From contig NZ_QKYK01000018.1 of assembly GCF_003426815.1 (NCBI RefSeq), positions 1 through 64,000 of the forward strand: 64,000 bases of DNA. Reading direction: 5' to 3'. The position numbers and the translations under genes are program-made. This DNA comes from Desertimonas flava. GTDB taxonomy: Bacteria; Actinomycetota; Acidimicrobiia; Acidimicrobiales; Ilumatobacteraceae. Below, piece by piece: positions 52,518 through 62,103 of the stretch. The notes beneath the pieces were generated by a model. It saw nothing but the letters and a program-made list of their open reading frames with translations. It made no database searches and had not been told where the DNA came from. The first letter of the stretch is position 1. Each line of letters begins with the position of its first letter.

Positions 52518-55202
52518 TCAGCTGGTGGACTTCTTGGCGGCGGACTTCTTCGCCGCCGCCTTCTTCGCCGGCGCCTTCTTGGTCGGGCGCTTCGCCGCCG
52601 ACTTCTTCGCCGGACCGCCCTTGGCGGCCACCTGCTCACGGCGGATCGCCAGCAGCTCGTAGGCCCGCTCGGGCGTCATCGCCTCGATCCGGTCGCCGCG
52701 GCCGATCGACGCGTTCGTCTCGCCGTCGGTGACGTACACCCCGAAGCGCCCGTCCTTGGCGACCACGTCGCGCTGGCTCACCGGATCGGTGCCGAACTCG
52801 CGCAGCGGGCCCTTGGCCGCCATGTTCTGCCCGCCGCGCCGGAACACCTTCGGCTGCGCCAGCAGCGCGAGCGCCTCGTCGAGCGTGATGGTGAGCAACC
52901 GCTCCTCGTTGTCGATGGAGCGGTAGTCCTTGCCCTTCTGGACGTAGGGGCCGTAGCGACCGTTGTTGGCGAGGATCGGCTCGCCGTCGGCCGGATCGTG
53001 CCCGAGCGTGCGCGGCAGGCTCAGCAGGGCTTCGGCATCGGCTAGGGTGATGCGGTCGAGCGACATCGTCGCGAACAGGCTCGACATCTTCGGCTTGTCG
53101 AACCCCGGCGGTGGCGCGTCGGGCGTGCCCCACTGTACGTACGGTCCGAAGCGCCCGTTCTTGGCGAACACCGGCAGGCCGTCGAGTTCGCCGATCGGCT
53201 CGTCGCTCTTCGGAGCGGCGAGCAGCTTGAGGGCGACGTCGAGCGTGAGCTCGTCGGGCGCCATGTCCTCGGGGACACCTGCCGTGTCCTCGCCCCGCTT
53301 GACGTAGGGGCCGAACTTGCCCGGCTTGACGACCACCTCGTTGCCGTCGGAGTCCTGGCCGAGCGGGAACGTGTTGATGGCCGCGGCGTCGATGTGGTCG
53401 AGGTTCTCCTCCACCAGCCGCTTGAGCCCGGGCATCGCCCCGTCGTCGACGGCGGGCGTGAGACCGTCGGGCCCTCTCGTGCCGAAGTAGAACTCGCCGA
53501 GCCACTCGTCCTTCTTGCGCTGGCCGGCGGCGATGGCGTCGAGGTCGGTCTCGACTCGGGCGGTGAACTCGTAGTCGACGAGGTCGTCGAAGTGCTGCTC
53601 GAGCAGGCCGACCACGGCGAAGGCCGTCCACGTCGGCACCAGGGCCTGGCCCTTCTTCCACACGTAACCGCGGTCCTGCACCGTCTGGATGATCGACGCC
53701 CACGTGGACGGCCGACCGATTCCTAGCTCCTCGAGCCGCTTCACCAGCGACGCCTCCGTGTAGCGGGCGGGAGGCGACGTGGAGTGCCCCTCGGGTTCGA
53801 GGGAATCGACCGGGACGACGTCGCCGGTGGCCAGCGCGGGGAGCAGCGCCTCGCGCTCGGTGGCCGACGTGGCGTCGTCGCCCTCGTCGGAGATCTGGGG
53901 AGTCGCCATCGCCGCGTACACCTGGCGGTAGCCGGGGAACGTGATGGTGGTGCCGGACGCGGCGAACTCGCCGTCACGACCGTCGGTGGCGACCGCGCCC
54001 AAGCGGACGCTGACCGTGACGCCCGTGGCGTCGGCCATCTGGCTGGCCAGCGTGCGCTGCCAGATGAGCCGGTAGAGCGCCAGTTCCTGCGAGTTGAGCT
54101 CGCCGCGCACCTGCTGCGGGGAACGCAGCGGCGTCGTCGGGCGGATGGCCTCGTGGGCCTCCTGGGCGTTCTTGACCTTGGAGGCGTACACCCGCGGTTG
54201 GGGCGTGAGGAAATTGGCGCCGTACTCGGACGCGACGGCGGCCCGGACGGCGGTCATCGCCTCCTCCGACAACGAGTTGTTGTCGGTACGCATGTAGGTG
54301 ATGTAGCCGTTCTCGTAGAGGCCCTGCGCGACGCGCATCACCTGCGACGACGACAGGCGCAGGCGACGGCCGCCCTCCTGCTGCAGCGTCGACGTCATGA
54401 ACGGCGGGCGAGGCGACGAGCGGTAGGGCTTCTCCTCGACGCTGCGCACCGTGAACTCGGCCTGCTCGAGGCCGGTGGCCAGCGATCGCGCCGACGCCTC
54501 GTCGAGGGCGACCACGCCACCGGCGAGCCGGCCGTTGGCGTCGAAGTCGCGGCCGGTGGCGACGCGTGTGCCGTCGACGGCGACGAGCGTCGCCGCGAAC
54601 GACGGCGACGTCGACGTGGTCAGCTCGATGTCCCAGTAGTCGGCGGAGACGAAGGCGATGCGCTCCCGCTCACGCTGGACGATCAGCCGGACCGATGGGC
54701 TCTGCACCCGGCCGGCCGAGAGACCCCGGTTGACGCGGCGCCAGAGCACGGGCGACACCTCGTACCCGTACAGCCGGTCGAGGATGCGGCGGGTCTCAGC
54801 GGCATCGACGAGGCCGTAGTCGATGCCACGCGGGTTGTTGACGGCGTGGTCGATCGCCGCCGCGGTGATCTCGTGGAACACCATCCGCTTGACCGGCACC
54901 TTGGGCTTGAGGTTCTCGAGGAGATGCCACGAGATCGCCTCGCCCTCGCGGTCTTCATCGGTTGCGAGAAAGAGCTCGCTGGCGTCCTTGAGCGCGGCTT
55001 TCAGGTCCTTGACGACCTGGCGGCCTCGTTCGGTGAGCTCGTAGGTGGGTTTGAAGCCGTTCTCGACGTCCACGGCCAGGCCCTTGGACGGCAGGTCGGC
55101 GACATGGCCCACCGAGGCGCGCACGTCGAACGTACTGCCGAGGAACTTCGAGATCGTCTTGGCCTTTGCAGGGGACTCGACAACCACCAGGGGCTTCGCC
55201 AT
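52518..55202 (-). CDS. topA: DNA topoisomerase I
   Basis: 894 residues from ATG 55202 (MAKPLVVVESPAKAKTISKF); a GTG 3 codons upstream is possible. Type IA topoisomerase relaxing negative supercoils. TOPRIM acidic triad region FLATDEDREGEAISWHL; the catalytic tyrosine is near residue 303 in YITYMRTDNNSL. Four zinc-free C-terminal repeats with the G(R/K)(F/Y)GPYV signature (FGPYVKRG, FGPYVQWG, YGPYVQKG, FGVYVTDG) and a Lys/Ala-rich tail follow, the actinobacterial form. Confidence 0.97.
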   Translation of the reverse strand: MAKPLVVVESPAKAKTISKFLGSTFDVRASVGHVADLPSKGLAVDVENGFKPTYELTERGRQVVKDLKAALKDASELFLATDEDREGEAISWHLLENLKPKVPVKRMVFHEITAAAIDHAVNNPRGIDYGLVDAAETRRILDRLYGYEVSPVLWRRVNRGLSAGRVQSPSVRLIVQRERERIAFVSADYWDIELTTSTSPSFAATLVAVDGTRVATGRDFDANGRLAGGVVALDEASARSLATGLEQAEFTVRSVEEKPYRSSPRPPFMTSTLQQEGGRRLRLSSSQVMRVAQGLYENGYITYMRTDNNSLSEEAMTAVRAAVASEYGANFLTPQPRVYASKVKNAQEAHEAIRPTTPLRSPQQVRGELNSQELALYRLIWQRTLASQMADATGVTVSVRLGAVATDGRDGEFAASGTTITFPGYRQVYAAMATPQISDEGDDATSATEREALLPALATGDVVPVDSLEPEGHSTSPPARYTEASLVKRLEELGIGRPSTWASIIQTVQDRGYVWKKGQALVPTWTAFAVVGLLEQHFDDLVDYEFTARVETDLDAIAAGQRKKDEWLGEFYFGTRGPDGLTPAVDDGAMPGLKRLVEENLDHIDAAAINTFPLGQDSDGNEVVVKPGKFGPYVKRGEDTAGVPEDMAPDELTLDVALKLLAAPKSDEPIGELDGLPVFAKNGRFGPYVQWGTPDAPPPGFDKPKMSSLFATMSLDRITLADAEALLSLPRTLGHDPADGEPILANNGRYGPYVQKGKDYRSIDNEERLLTITLDEALALLAQPKVFRRGGQNMAAKGPLREFGTDPVSQRDVVAKDGRFGVYVTDGETNASIGRGDRIEAMTPERAYELLAIRREQVAAKGGPAKKSAAKRPTKKAPAKKAAAKKSAAKKSTS

Positions 55203-55237
55203 CGGGGCCACACACTAGACAGCTCGGCCGCGAACAC

Positions 55238-57700
55238 CTATGGCGCGACCGACGTGGGTTCCTCCGAGGTCTCTTCCGAGGGGGTCGGGGCGTCCTCGCG
55301 GTGGTGCCCCTCGACGTCGATCTTGGGCAGGATCCGGTCGAGCCACTTGGGGATCCACCAGTTGCGGTCGCCGAGCAGCTCCATCGTCGACGGCACCAGC
55401 ACCATGCGGACCACGGTGGCGTCGATGAGCACCGCCATCGCCAGGCCGAGGCCGAACATCTTCAGGGCCCGCTCGTCGCCGAGGACGAACGCCCCGAAGA
55501 CGCAGAACATGATGAGCGCCGCCGCGGTGATCACGCGGGCCGTGATGGCCAGGCCGTCGGCCACCGCCGTGCCGTTGTCCGGCTTGCCGCGCCGCACCGA
55601 CTTGTCGTACTCCTCCTTCATCCGCGACAGGAGGAAGACCTCGTAGTCCATCGACAGACCGAACACGATGGCGAACAGGAACATCGGGATCCAGGCCTCG
55701 ATCGGACCGTTGCGGTCGACTCCGATGATGCCCGACAACCATCCCCACTGGAAGACCGCAACGAGCACCCCGTACGCGGCCCCGACCGACAGCAGGTTCA
55801 TCACCACGGCCTTGAGGGGCACGAGCAGGCTGCGGAAGACCGCCATCAACAGGATGAAGCTGAGCAGCAGTACGACGCCGATGAGGATCGGCATGCGGCC
55901 GGCGAGGTAGTCGGCGAAGTCCGACGCCCCGGCCGTGGCCCCGCCGACCATGGCGTCCACTCCCGTCCCGGGGATGATGTCGTCGCGAAGGCGATTGACG
56001 AGGGAGGTCATCTCGGCGTCCTGCGGCGCGGCCGTCGGGATCACGATCACGAGGGCGACGTTCTCGTTGATGGGTCGCGGGCTGGCGAACTCGATGCCCC
56101 GCTCGTGGCCCTCGGCCTCGGCGATCTCGAGGTCGCGGGCGACGAGATCGTCGGCGAACGCCTGGAGGGCATCCGGGTCGGTCGCCGTCGGACCCTCGAC
56201 ACTCACGAAGATCGGTCCGTTGACACCGGGACCGAAGCCCTCGGCCATCAGGTCGTACGCGCGACGCACCGTCTGGCTCTCGGACTGGTTGCCGTAGTCG
56301 CCGAACCCGAGGCGGATGTCGAACATCGGCAGGGCGAGGGCGACGAGCACGGCGGCACCGATACCGAGGTTGAGCCACGGCCTGTGCTGGATGTTGCGGC
56401 TCCAGCGGTACCAGAACTGCTCCTCGCGAGGGCGCACCCTGCGATGGGGAACGAGCCTGCGCAGGGAGTCGCGGCCGATCCAGAAGCTGCCGACGAACAG
56501 CACGAGCGAGAGCACCAAGCCGACGAGGACGACACCCGCGGCGCTCGCCGTCACGCCGATGAACACGGCGACGACCATGATGCCGATGGCGATGAGCGCC
56601 ACCCTGGTGGTGTTCTCGATGCGCGTGCCGACCCAGCCGAGCAGGGCCGGTAGGAGGGTGAGCGAGGCGACGACCATCAGGAACACGCCGACGGCCGAGG
56701 CGACGGCGACGCCGGTGACGAAGGGCAGACCCATGATCGTCAGGCCGAGCAGGGCGATGACGACGGTCATGCCGGCGAAGATGACGGCGCGGCCGCTGGT
56801 GTCGATCGCCTCGACCACGCAGTCCTCCACGCCGAGGCCGGCGTGCAACGCCTCGCGATAGCGGGTGACGATGAACAAGGCGTAATCGATGCCCACACCG
56901 AGGCCGATCATCGCCACCATCGCAGTGGTGAAGTCGGGCATGCTCAGCGAGTTGCTCAGCACGGCGACGATCGCCGACGCACAGCCGAGGCCGAAGAGGG
57001 CGATGCCGATCGGCAGACCCATGGCGAGCACCGAGCCGAAGGCGATGATCAAGATGATGACGGCGGCGAGGATGCCGTAGATCTCGGCTTCGGGCAGTTC
57101 GAACTCGCCGAACAGGTCGCCGCCGTACTCGACGACCAGCCCGTCGATCGGATCGGCTTCGTTGAGCTCGTCGCCGTAGTCGCGGATGCGGTCGCCGATG
57201 TCGGCCAGATCCTCGAACGGGCGGTCGCTCACGTCGAGCTGGGCATAGGCGATCTGCCCGGCGGAGCCCTCGCGCTGGGAGATCTGATCGGGCGCGTCGT
57301 AGGGGCTGGTGACCTCGATCGTCTCGTCGTCGTTGAGCGCTGCCTCGCGCTCGGCCTCGCAGTCCTCGAGGTCGCCCGGGTCGTCGATGCCAGAACAATC
57401 GGGGGCGTCGGCCTCGGGCACGAACGCCATGAGGTCCTCGAGACGCTGCCTCACCGCGGGATCGTCGACGCCTTGTTCCGCCTGGATGACGATCGACGCC
57501 GAGAATCCGGCCCGTTCGGGGTTGTTCTCCTCGAGCAGGTCCTGCACGTCGCGGGCTTCGCCGCTGGGCAGGACGAAGTCGGTGCGCCAATCGGGCCCGA
57601 CGGAGCTGGCGATGCCGTTGATCACCACGATGATGGCGACCCAGACACCGATCACGATCCAGCGGTGGCGCACGCAGTTGCGGGCGAGACGTTGCAGCAT
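55238..57700 (-). CDS. MMPL-family RND transporter, second copy
   Basis: 820 residues from ATG 57700. Paired segments MIGLGVGIDYALFIVTRYRE and FGLSMDYEVFLLSRMKEEYD match the first MMPL gene, with about twelve transmembrane helices. A longer first periplasmic loop contains two cysteines (DAPDCSGIDDPGDLEDCEAE). Substrate unknown; lipid or drug export is likely. Downstream of it on the same strand, 35 bases away, is topA. Confidence 0.93.
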   Translation of the reverse strand: MLQRLARNCVRHRWIVIGVWVAIIVVINGIASSVGPDWRTDFVLPSGEARDVQDLLEENNPERAGFSASIVIQAEQGVDDPAVRQRLEDLMAFVPEADAPDCSGIDDPGDLEDCEAEREAALNDDETIEVTSPYDAPDQISQREGSAGQIAYAQLDVSDRPFEDLADIGDRIRDYGDELNEADPIDGLVVEYGGDLFGEFELPEAEIYGILAAVIILIIAFGSVLAMGLPIGIALFGLGCASAIVAVLSNSLSMPDFTTAMVAMIGLGVGIDYALFIVTRYREALHAGLGVEDCVVEAIDTSGRAVIFAGMTVVIALLGLTIMGLPFVTGVAVASAVGVFLMVVASLTLLPALLGWVGTRIENTTRVALIAIGIMVVAVFIGVTASAAGVVLVGLVLSLVLFVGSFWIGRDSLRRLVPHRRVRPREEQFWYRWSRNIQHRPWLNLGIGAAVLVALALPMFDIRLGFGDYGNQSESQTVRRAYDLMAEGFGPGVNGPIFVSVEGPTATDPDALQAFADDLVARDLEIAEAEGHERGIEFASPRPINENVALVIVIPTAAPQDAEMTSLVNRLRDDIIPGTGVDAMVGGATAGASDFADYLAGRMPILIGVVLLLSFILLMAVFRSLLVPLKAVVMNLLSVGAAYGVLVAVFQWGWLSGIIGVDRNGPIEAWIPMFLFAIVFGLSMDYEVFLLSRMKEEYDKSVRRGKPDNGTAVADGLAITARVITAAALIMFCVFGAFVLGDERALKMFGLGLAMAVLIDATVVRMVLVPSTMELLGDRNWWIPKWLDRILPKIDVEGHHREDAPTPSEETSEEPTSVAP

Positions 57701-57859
57701 GGTTTCCGACCTTACGACGATGGTGAGCGGCACATCGACGGGTTTCGAGACCAGAACTCATCGGTGGATTCGAGAATTTCTCCGGCGGTGATGCGCCGTG
57801 GCAAGCGGGACGTCGGGCGGTCACGCTCGGTCGCGTCGCTCGCTACCGTTGGCCGCCGG

Positions 57860-58951
57860 ATGATGGCAAGGGAGATCGCCGAGGCGCTGGGGTGGGGAGA
57901 GGACTTCGCCGACGTCTGGGCCGCTCTCGGCTGTCCCGGCGAGCCTGGTCGCGTCAGCCGGTTGGATCGCGGATGGAGCACGACGCTCGTGCCCGACGCC
58001 TCGGTCGTCGCCGCCGACGATCGTCGACGGGTCCGCACCGTGCGCGTCCGCAACCTCGGGCTCGACGTGGCCGTCGGCGACTGGGTGGTGGCATCGGCCG
58101 ACGACGAGCGCGTCGAGCACGTGCTGGAACGGCGGTCGGCGTTCGTCCGGCGGGCGTCGTTCGAGGGAGCGCGGGCGGTGTCTCACACCATCGCGGCGAA
58201 CATCGACACCGTCTTCCTCTGTCACTCGTTCGGCACGCCGCCCAACCAGCGCCGGCTGGAGCGTGAACTCGTGTTGGCGTTCGACAGCGGGGCCGATCCG
58301 GTCGTCGTGTTGACGAAGGCCGATCTCGTCGACGATCCCGAACCGGGCCGCCGGGAGCTCCAAGAGGTCGCCCTCGGCGTGCCGGTCATCGTCACCAGCG
58401 GCCGGGGCGCCGTCGGCATCGATCAACTCGCGGCGCTGGCCGGCCCAGGGCGCACGGTGGCCTTCCTCGGGGCCAGCGGCGTGGGCAAGTCCACGCTGGT
58501 CAACGCCATGGTCGGCGCCGACGTGCAGGCGACCACCGAGGTCCGCGGCGGCGACCACCGCGGCCGTCACACCACCGTGGCGTCGCAGCTGCTCGCCGTC
58601 CCCGCCGGAGGCTGGCTGATCGACACTCCTGGTGTGCGCGCGCTGTCGCTGTGGCTGTCGGGTCAGGGCATCGAGCGGGCGTTCGAGGACGTGTTCGATC
58701 TGATGGACCAGTGCCGGTTCCGTGACTGCAAGCACGATCAGGAGCCCGGCTGCGCGGTCCAGGAGGCGATCGCCGACGGACGTCTCGATCCCGATCGCTT
58801 CCGCAGCCTCGAGCGGCTCGTGGCCGAGGAGGCGGCGCTGGAGGACGAGCAGGCGGCGCGGGAGAAGGCGGCCGATCGCCGGCACCGACCCCGCCCGACG
58901 CGGAACCTCCAACCCGGCACCCGCCGCGCCCCCGACGACGACCCCGACTGA
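57860..58951 (+). CDS. rsgA: Ribosome small subunit-dependent GTPase A
   Basis: 363 residues. Circularly permuted GTPase aiding 30S maturation. N-terminal OB domain, then G motifs in permuted order: VVLTKADLVDD (G4), FLGASGVGKSTLVNAM (G1), GWLIDTPGVRAL (G3); zinc-binding tail CRFRDCKHDQEPGC. Two adjacent ATG codons (57860, 57863) can serve as start. Divergent from the MMPL gene by 159 bases, in which no other gene is evident. Confidence 0.95.
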   Translation: MMAREIAEALGWGEDFADVWAALGCPGEPGRVSRLDRGWSTTLVPDASVVAADDRRRVRTVRVRNLGLDVAVGDWVVASADDERVEHVLERRSAFVRRASFEGARAVSHTIAANIDTVFLCHSFGTPPNQRRLERELVLAFDSGADPVVVLTKADLVDDPEPGRRELQEVALGVPVIVTSGRGAVGIDQLAALAGPGRTVAFLGASGVGKSTLVNAMVGADVQATTEVRGGDHRGRHTTVASQLLAVPAGGWLIDTPGVRALSLWLSGQGIERAFEDVFDLMDQCRFRDCKHDQEPGCAVQEAIADGRLDPDRFRSLERLVAEEAALEDEQAAREKAADRRHRPRPTRNLQPGTRRAPDDDPD

Positions 58952-58966
58952 TCGGCCTCCCCTGAA

Positions 58967-59311
58967 TCAGGTTTCGGGCGTGTCGACGAGGGAGGCGAGG
59001 TTGGGGAGGATGGTGATCGCTCGGTCGAGGCGGGTGATCGAGAAACGGCGCAGCAGGGCGTCGCGGGTGCAGATCACGACGATGTCGCCGCCGCTGCCCC
59101 GGGCACGGCCGGCGGCCCCGACCAGCACGCCGAGACCGACGTCGTCGAGGCCCTCGAGCCCATCCAGGTCGACGGCGACGGTGGCGCCGATGTTCGAGCC
59201 GATGGCCCGCACCAGCGCGTTCTGCAGCGTCGGCAGCGTGGACAGGTCGAGCCGGCCCGCCAACTCCACCACCGCCGTCCCGGCCACCTCGCGCACGTCC
59301 GCCCGCAACAT
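58967..59311 (-). CDS. STAS-domain anti-sigma factor antagonist-like protein
   Basis: 114 residues. SpoIIAA-like STAS domain: VVELAGRLDLSTLPTLQNAL, VAVDLDGLEGLDDVGLGVL. In active antagonists the phosphorylated serine follows the aspartate in DSSGL; here the segment is D56-D57-V58-G59-L60, so an acidic residue replaces it. This could mimic the phosphorylated, inactive state or mean unphosphorylatable regulation. No partner kinase or sigma gene is adjacent. Confidence 0.88.
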   Translation of the reverse strand: MLRADVREVAGTAVVELAGRLDLSTLPTLQNALVRAIGSNIGATVAVDLDGLEGLDDVGLGVLVGAAGRARGSGGDIVVICTRDALLRRFSITRLDRAITILPNLASLVDTPET

Positions 59312-59405
59312 CGCCGCTCACCCTACGGGGCTAGCGCGCGTCGGCCATCGGAACGCGGCGGCTCCGTGAACGATCGGCGCCGCTCGAGCAGCCACACTGG
59401 CACGA

Positions 59406-60896
59406 ATGGGGATTCCTGAGGGCCGGTTCAGCCGGCGCGATCTCGCCCGGTGGAGCCTCTTCGGTGGGGTCTCGATCGGCGCGGTCCCGGCCTGCGGTCG
59501 CGGGGGATCGGTCGCCGCGGCCGGACGGTGGGCGGGCCTCCCGTCCACCACTCCCGCCGCCCCGTCGGGAGTTCCTTGGTGGCTCCGGGACAACTTCGCC
59601 CCGGTGTCCGACGAGGTCGACGCCGTCGACCTCGAGGTGCAGGGGGCGATCCCGCCGTCGCTGAGCGGCCACTACGTGCGTAACGGGTCAAATCCGGCGG
59701 CCGGCGACTCGCCGCACTGGTTCTTCGGCGACGGCATGGTGCACGGCTTGCGCCTCGAGGGCGGGCGGGCCACGGCGTACCGCAACCGCTACGTCCGCAC
59801 CGTCATGTACGAAGCGGCTGCCGGCTTCGGGGAGGGGCCGCCCGGCGGTGCGTCCAACCAGTCGAACGTGTCGAGCATCTGGCACGGCGGTCGGCTCCTG
59901 ACGAGCGGCGAGGTCGGTCTCCCGTACGTGCTGAGGCCCGACGATCTCAGCACGGTCGGCGCCCACGACTTCGCCGGGCTGCTCACCTCGTCGTTCACCG
60001 CCCACCCCAAGATCGACCCGGGGACCGGTCGCATGCACTCGTTCGGCTATGGCTTCCTGCCGCCGTACCTCACCTACCACGTGATTGAGCCCGACGGCAC
60101 GATGTCGCACACGTCCACCGTCGACATCCCGCTCAGCACGATGATGCACGACTTCGCCATCACCGAGACCGACGCCGTCTTCTGGGACCTCCCCGTGGTC
60201 TTCGACCTCGAGGCCGCCGTGCGCTTCATCGAGGACGCCGCCGACCCGGCCAACTTCCCGTATCGCTGGCAACCAGACGCCGGCGCCCGGGTCGGGGTGA
60301 TGCCGCTGGCGGGAGGCCCCGTCCAGTGGTTCGACATCGACCCGTGCTACGTCTTCCACGGTGTCAACGCCGCCCGGCACGGCACCGATGTCGTGCTCGA
60401 GGTGTGCGCGCTGTCGTCGATGTTCGAGGAGGGCCAGGTGCTCGGCGGGGTGCCGACGCTTCGTCGCTGGACCTTGGACACGAACACCGGGCGAGCGACC
60501 GAGGACGTCCTCGAAGCGGAGCGCGCCATCGACCTGCCGACGCGCGATCCCCGGCTGGTCGGGCGCCCCTACCGGTACGGCTACCTGGTGGAGAGTCGCC
60601 CGGCCAGCGACACGCTCGACCTCGGCGGCGTGGTCAAGTTCGACGTGACCACGGGCGCCAGCGACGTGTGGGATCCGGGTCCGACCGCCCACGGCGGCGA
60701 GTGGTTGTTCGTACCCGCCGATGACGACACGGCCGAGGATGCCGGCCACCTGCTCGGGTTCCTCCACGACGACGCCACGGGCGTCACCGACTTCGTGATC
60801 ATCGACGCCACCGACGTGACCGCCGGCCCGATCGCCCGCATCGCCCTGCCCCAGCGTGTGCCGTACGGGTTCCACGCCGCCTGGATCCCCGACTGA
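59406..60896 (+). CDS. Carotenoid oxygenase family protein with Tat signal
   Basis: 496 residues. Carotenoid or stilbene cleavage dioxygenase with an iron centre held by four histidines; candidates are in TAHPKIDPGTGR, MMHDFAITETD, YVFHGVNAARH and YGFHAAWIPD. HYVRNGSNPA and FFGDGMVHGLRLE are family blocks. The N-terminus FSRRDLARWSLFGGVSIGA is a twin-arginine type signal, so export to the cell surface is likely, which is unusual for the family. Substrate unknown. Confidence 0.88.
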   Translation: MGIPEGRFSRRDLARWSLFGGVSIGAVPACGRGGSVAAAGRWAGLPSTTPAAPSGVPWWLRDNFAPVSDEVDAVDLEVQGAIPPSLSGHYVRNGSNPAAGDSPHWFFGDGMVHGLRLEGGRATAYRNRYVRTVMYEAAAGFGEGPPGGASNQSNVSSIWHGGRLLTSGEVGLPYVLRPDDLSTVGAHDFAGLLTSSFTAHPKIDPGTGRMHSFGYGFLPPYLTYHVIEPDGTMSHTSTVDIPLSTMMHDFAITETDAVFWDLPVVFDLEAAVRFIEDAADPANFPYRWQPDAGARVGVMPLAGGPVQWFDIDPCYVFHGVNAARHGTDVVLEVCALSSMFEEGQVLGGVPTLRRWTLDTNTGRATEDVLEAERAIDLPTRDPRLVGRPYRYGYLVESRPASDTLDLGGVVKFDVTTGASDVWDPGPTAHGGEWLFVPADDDTAEDAGHLLGFLHDDATGVTDFVIIDATDVTAGPIARIALPQRVPYGFHAAWIPD

Positions 60897-60930
60897 CCCG
60901 GTTCCGGGCTCGCCGGCGCGGGTCGCGAGG

Positions 60931-60954
60931 CGAGAAACTTCTGCTGATTTCTCG
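60931..60954 (+). promoter_or_regulatory. Inverted repeat upstream of whiB gene
   Basis: CGAGAAA / TTTCTCG with a 10-base spacer in the 101-bp gap between the carotenoid oxygenase and the whiB gene. It may be the terminator of the former or an operator for the latter. Confidence 0.4.
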
Positions 60955-60997
60955 TCGAAAAGGGCAAGCACGGGCGTGGCGCCGACTCTGGACGGGC

Positions 60998-61330
60998 ATG
61001 AGCAACACCGCCACCACGGCCGGGTCCGTCGCCGGCGTCCGATCGATCGCCCGCTGTTCCGACGGCGAGGGCACGTTCGCCCCATTGTTCTTCTCGGAGG
61101 ACGACTTCGACCTCGCCCGGGCCAAGGCGATCTGCAGGAAGTGCAGCCTGCGGCACTCCTGCCTCGAAGGCGCCCTCGAACGTGGCGAGGCGTACGGCGT
61201 CTGGGGAGGTGAACTGTTGACCGACGGCGTCATCGTCGAGACCGTTCGCCGGCGCGGCCGCCCGCCGAAGATCGGCCTACGCGACCTCGTGGTGGACGAG
61301 GTGCCGGCGCCACCCCACCGCGTGGCCTGA
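60998..61330 (+). CDS. WhiB-family Fe-S regulator with AT-hook
   Basis: 110 residues. Four conserved cysteines C20, C46, C49, C55 for a [4Fe-4S] cluster, then GVWGG at 67-71. Residues 84-91 read RRRGRPPK, an AT-hook like that of WhiB7. WhiB proteins bind the primary sigma factor region 4 and steer transcription in response to redox or nitric oxide; AT-hook members prefer AT-rich sites upstream of -35 (established for WhiB7). Whether it controls antibiotic resistance here is not visible. Confidence 0.9.
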   Translation: MSNTATTAGSVAGVRSIARCSDGEGTFAPLFFSEDDFDLARAKAICRKCSLRHSCLEGALERGEAYGVWGGELLTDGVIVETVRRRGRPPKIGLRDLVVDEVPAPPHRVA

Positions 61331-61356
61331 TCGGCACGCCAGTGCTGCGCAGGCGG

Positions 61357-61797
61357 TCACGGCGCCGCGTCACGTCCGCGTCCGCGTGTGCCGGTCGCGC
61401 CCACGACGGCGCGACAACCGGCGGTGAGCACGACGAAGACGACTGCTGAGAATGCCAGCGCGACGACGAGTCTGAGGGCGGGCGGGCCCGGATCCAGGCC
61501 GACCGCCCGGCGCAGATGGTTGGCACCGACGATGAACAGGAGTGTCAGCCACCCCGGAGCCCACGCGATCCGCGCTGCAGGCCGCCCCGCGCCGGTCGGG
61601 TCGCGACCGCGGCCGTCAGACGGGGCGGATCGACGGGTGCGGTCGTCGGATCGGTCGAGCCGGGTGGTGCCGGGTGCTGGCACCGGAGCGATCGGTTCGC
61701 CGCCTGCCCTCACCGTAGCGACGGCGGAGCGGCCAGACCGGGTCGAGGCTCTTCGTCGGACCCGGTGGGGCACCCCGTCGCTGCTGAATCGCGGCAA
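61357..61797 (-). CDS. Possible small membrane protein
   Basis: 146 residues if the first start is used. The first 75 residues are Arg/Ser rich and poorly convincing; the C-terminal half has two hydrophobic segments (WLTLLFIVGANHLRRAVGL and LRLVVALAFSAVVFVVLTAG) separated by DPGPPA, and a basic end. A shorter start is likely. No family recognised. Confidence 0.45.
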   Translation of the reverse strand: MPRFSSDGVPHRVRRRASTRSGRSAVATVRAGGEPIAPVPAPGTTRLDRSDDRTRRSAPSDGRGRDPTGAGRPAARIAWAPGWLTLLFIVGANHLRRAVGLDPGPPALRLVVALAFSAVVFVVLTAGCRAVVGATGTRGRGRDAAP

Positions 61798-62103
61798 CAG
61801 CGTTGACGACGGCGATCACGATGAAGGCGTTGGCTAGCCAACAGGTGAACCCGATCCCTGCGGGATGTCCGCTGACGTAGCGATCAGCCGAACCGCCTCG
61901 ATCCCGAGCTGGCGCGATCGATCGTCCTCGCCCACTTCGGTGAACTCTCCTCGGCGGCGTGTGGCACAGCCTCTTGCCGGGGTTGGCGTCGTGAGTGTTG
62001 GCAGGAACCGCAATCACGCTGCGGCCGAATGCTATCTCTAGGGTTTTCTAAGTCTTTATAGCGGTTTCTCCTATAAAGAGCTAGAAGCTGCTAGAATCCT
62101 GCC
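61798..62103. promoter_or_regulatory. AT-richer gap with inverted repeat upstream of the AAA gene
   Basis: No confident gene; a minus-strand frame at 61616-62017 with one hydrophobic stretch (CWLANAFIVIAVVNAVAAIQ) is possible. Base composition shifts toward A+T near 62035-62100. CTTTATAG (62054-62061) and CTATAAAG (62071-62078) form an 8-bp inverted repeat, and TAGAAGCTGCTAGAA adds a direct repeat, just before the GTG start at 62104. Likely promoter and operator. Confidence 0.5.

Noticed and set aside
61616-62017. Minus-strand gene with one hydrophobic helix
   Set aside because: Overlaps another candidate in a different frame, is mostly Arg/Pro-rich shadow-like sequence and has no clear start; kept only as a remark.
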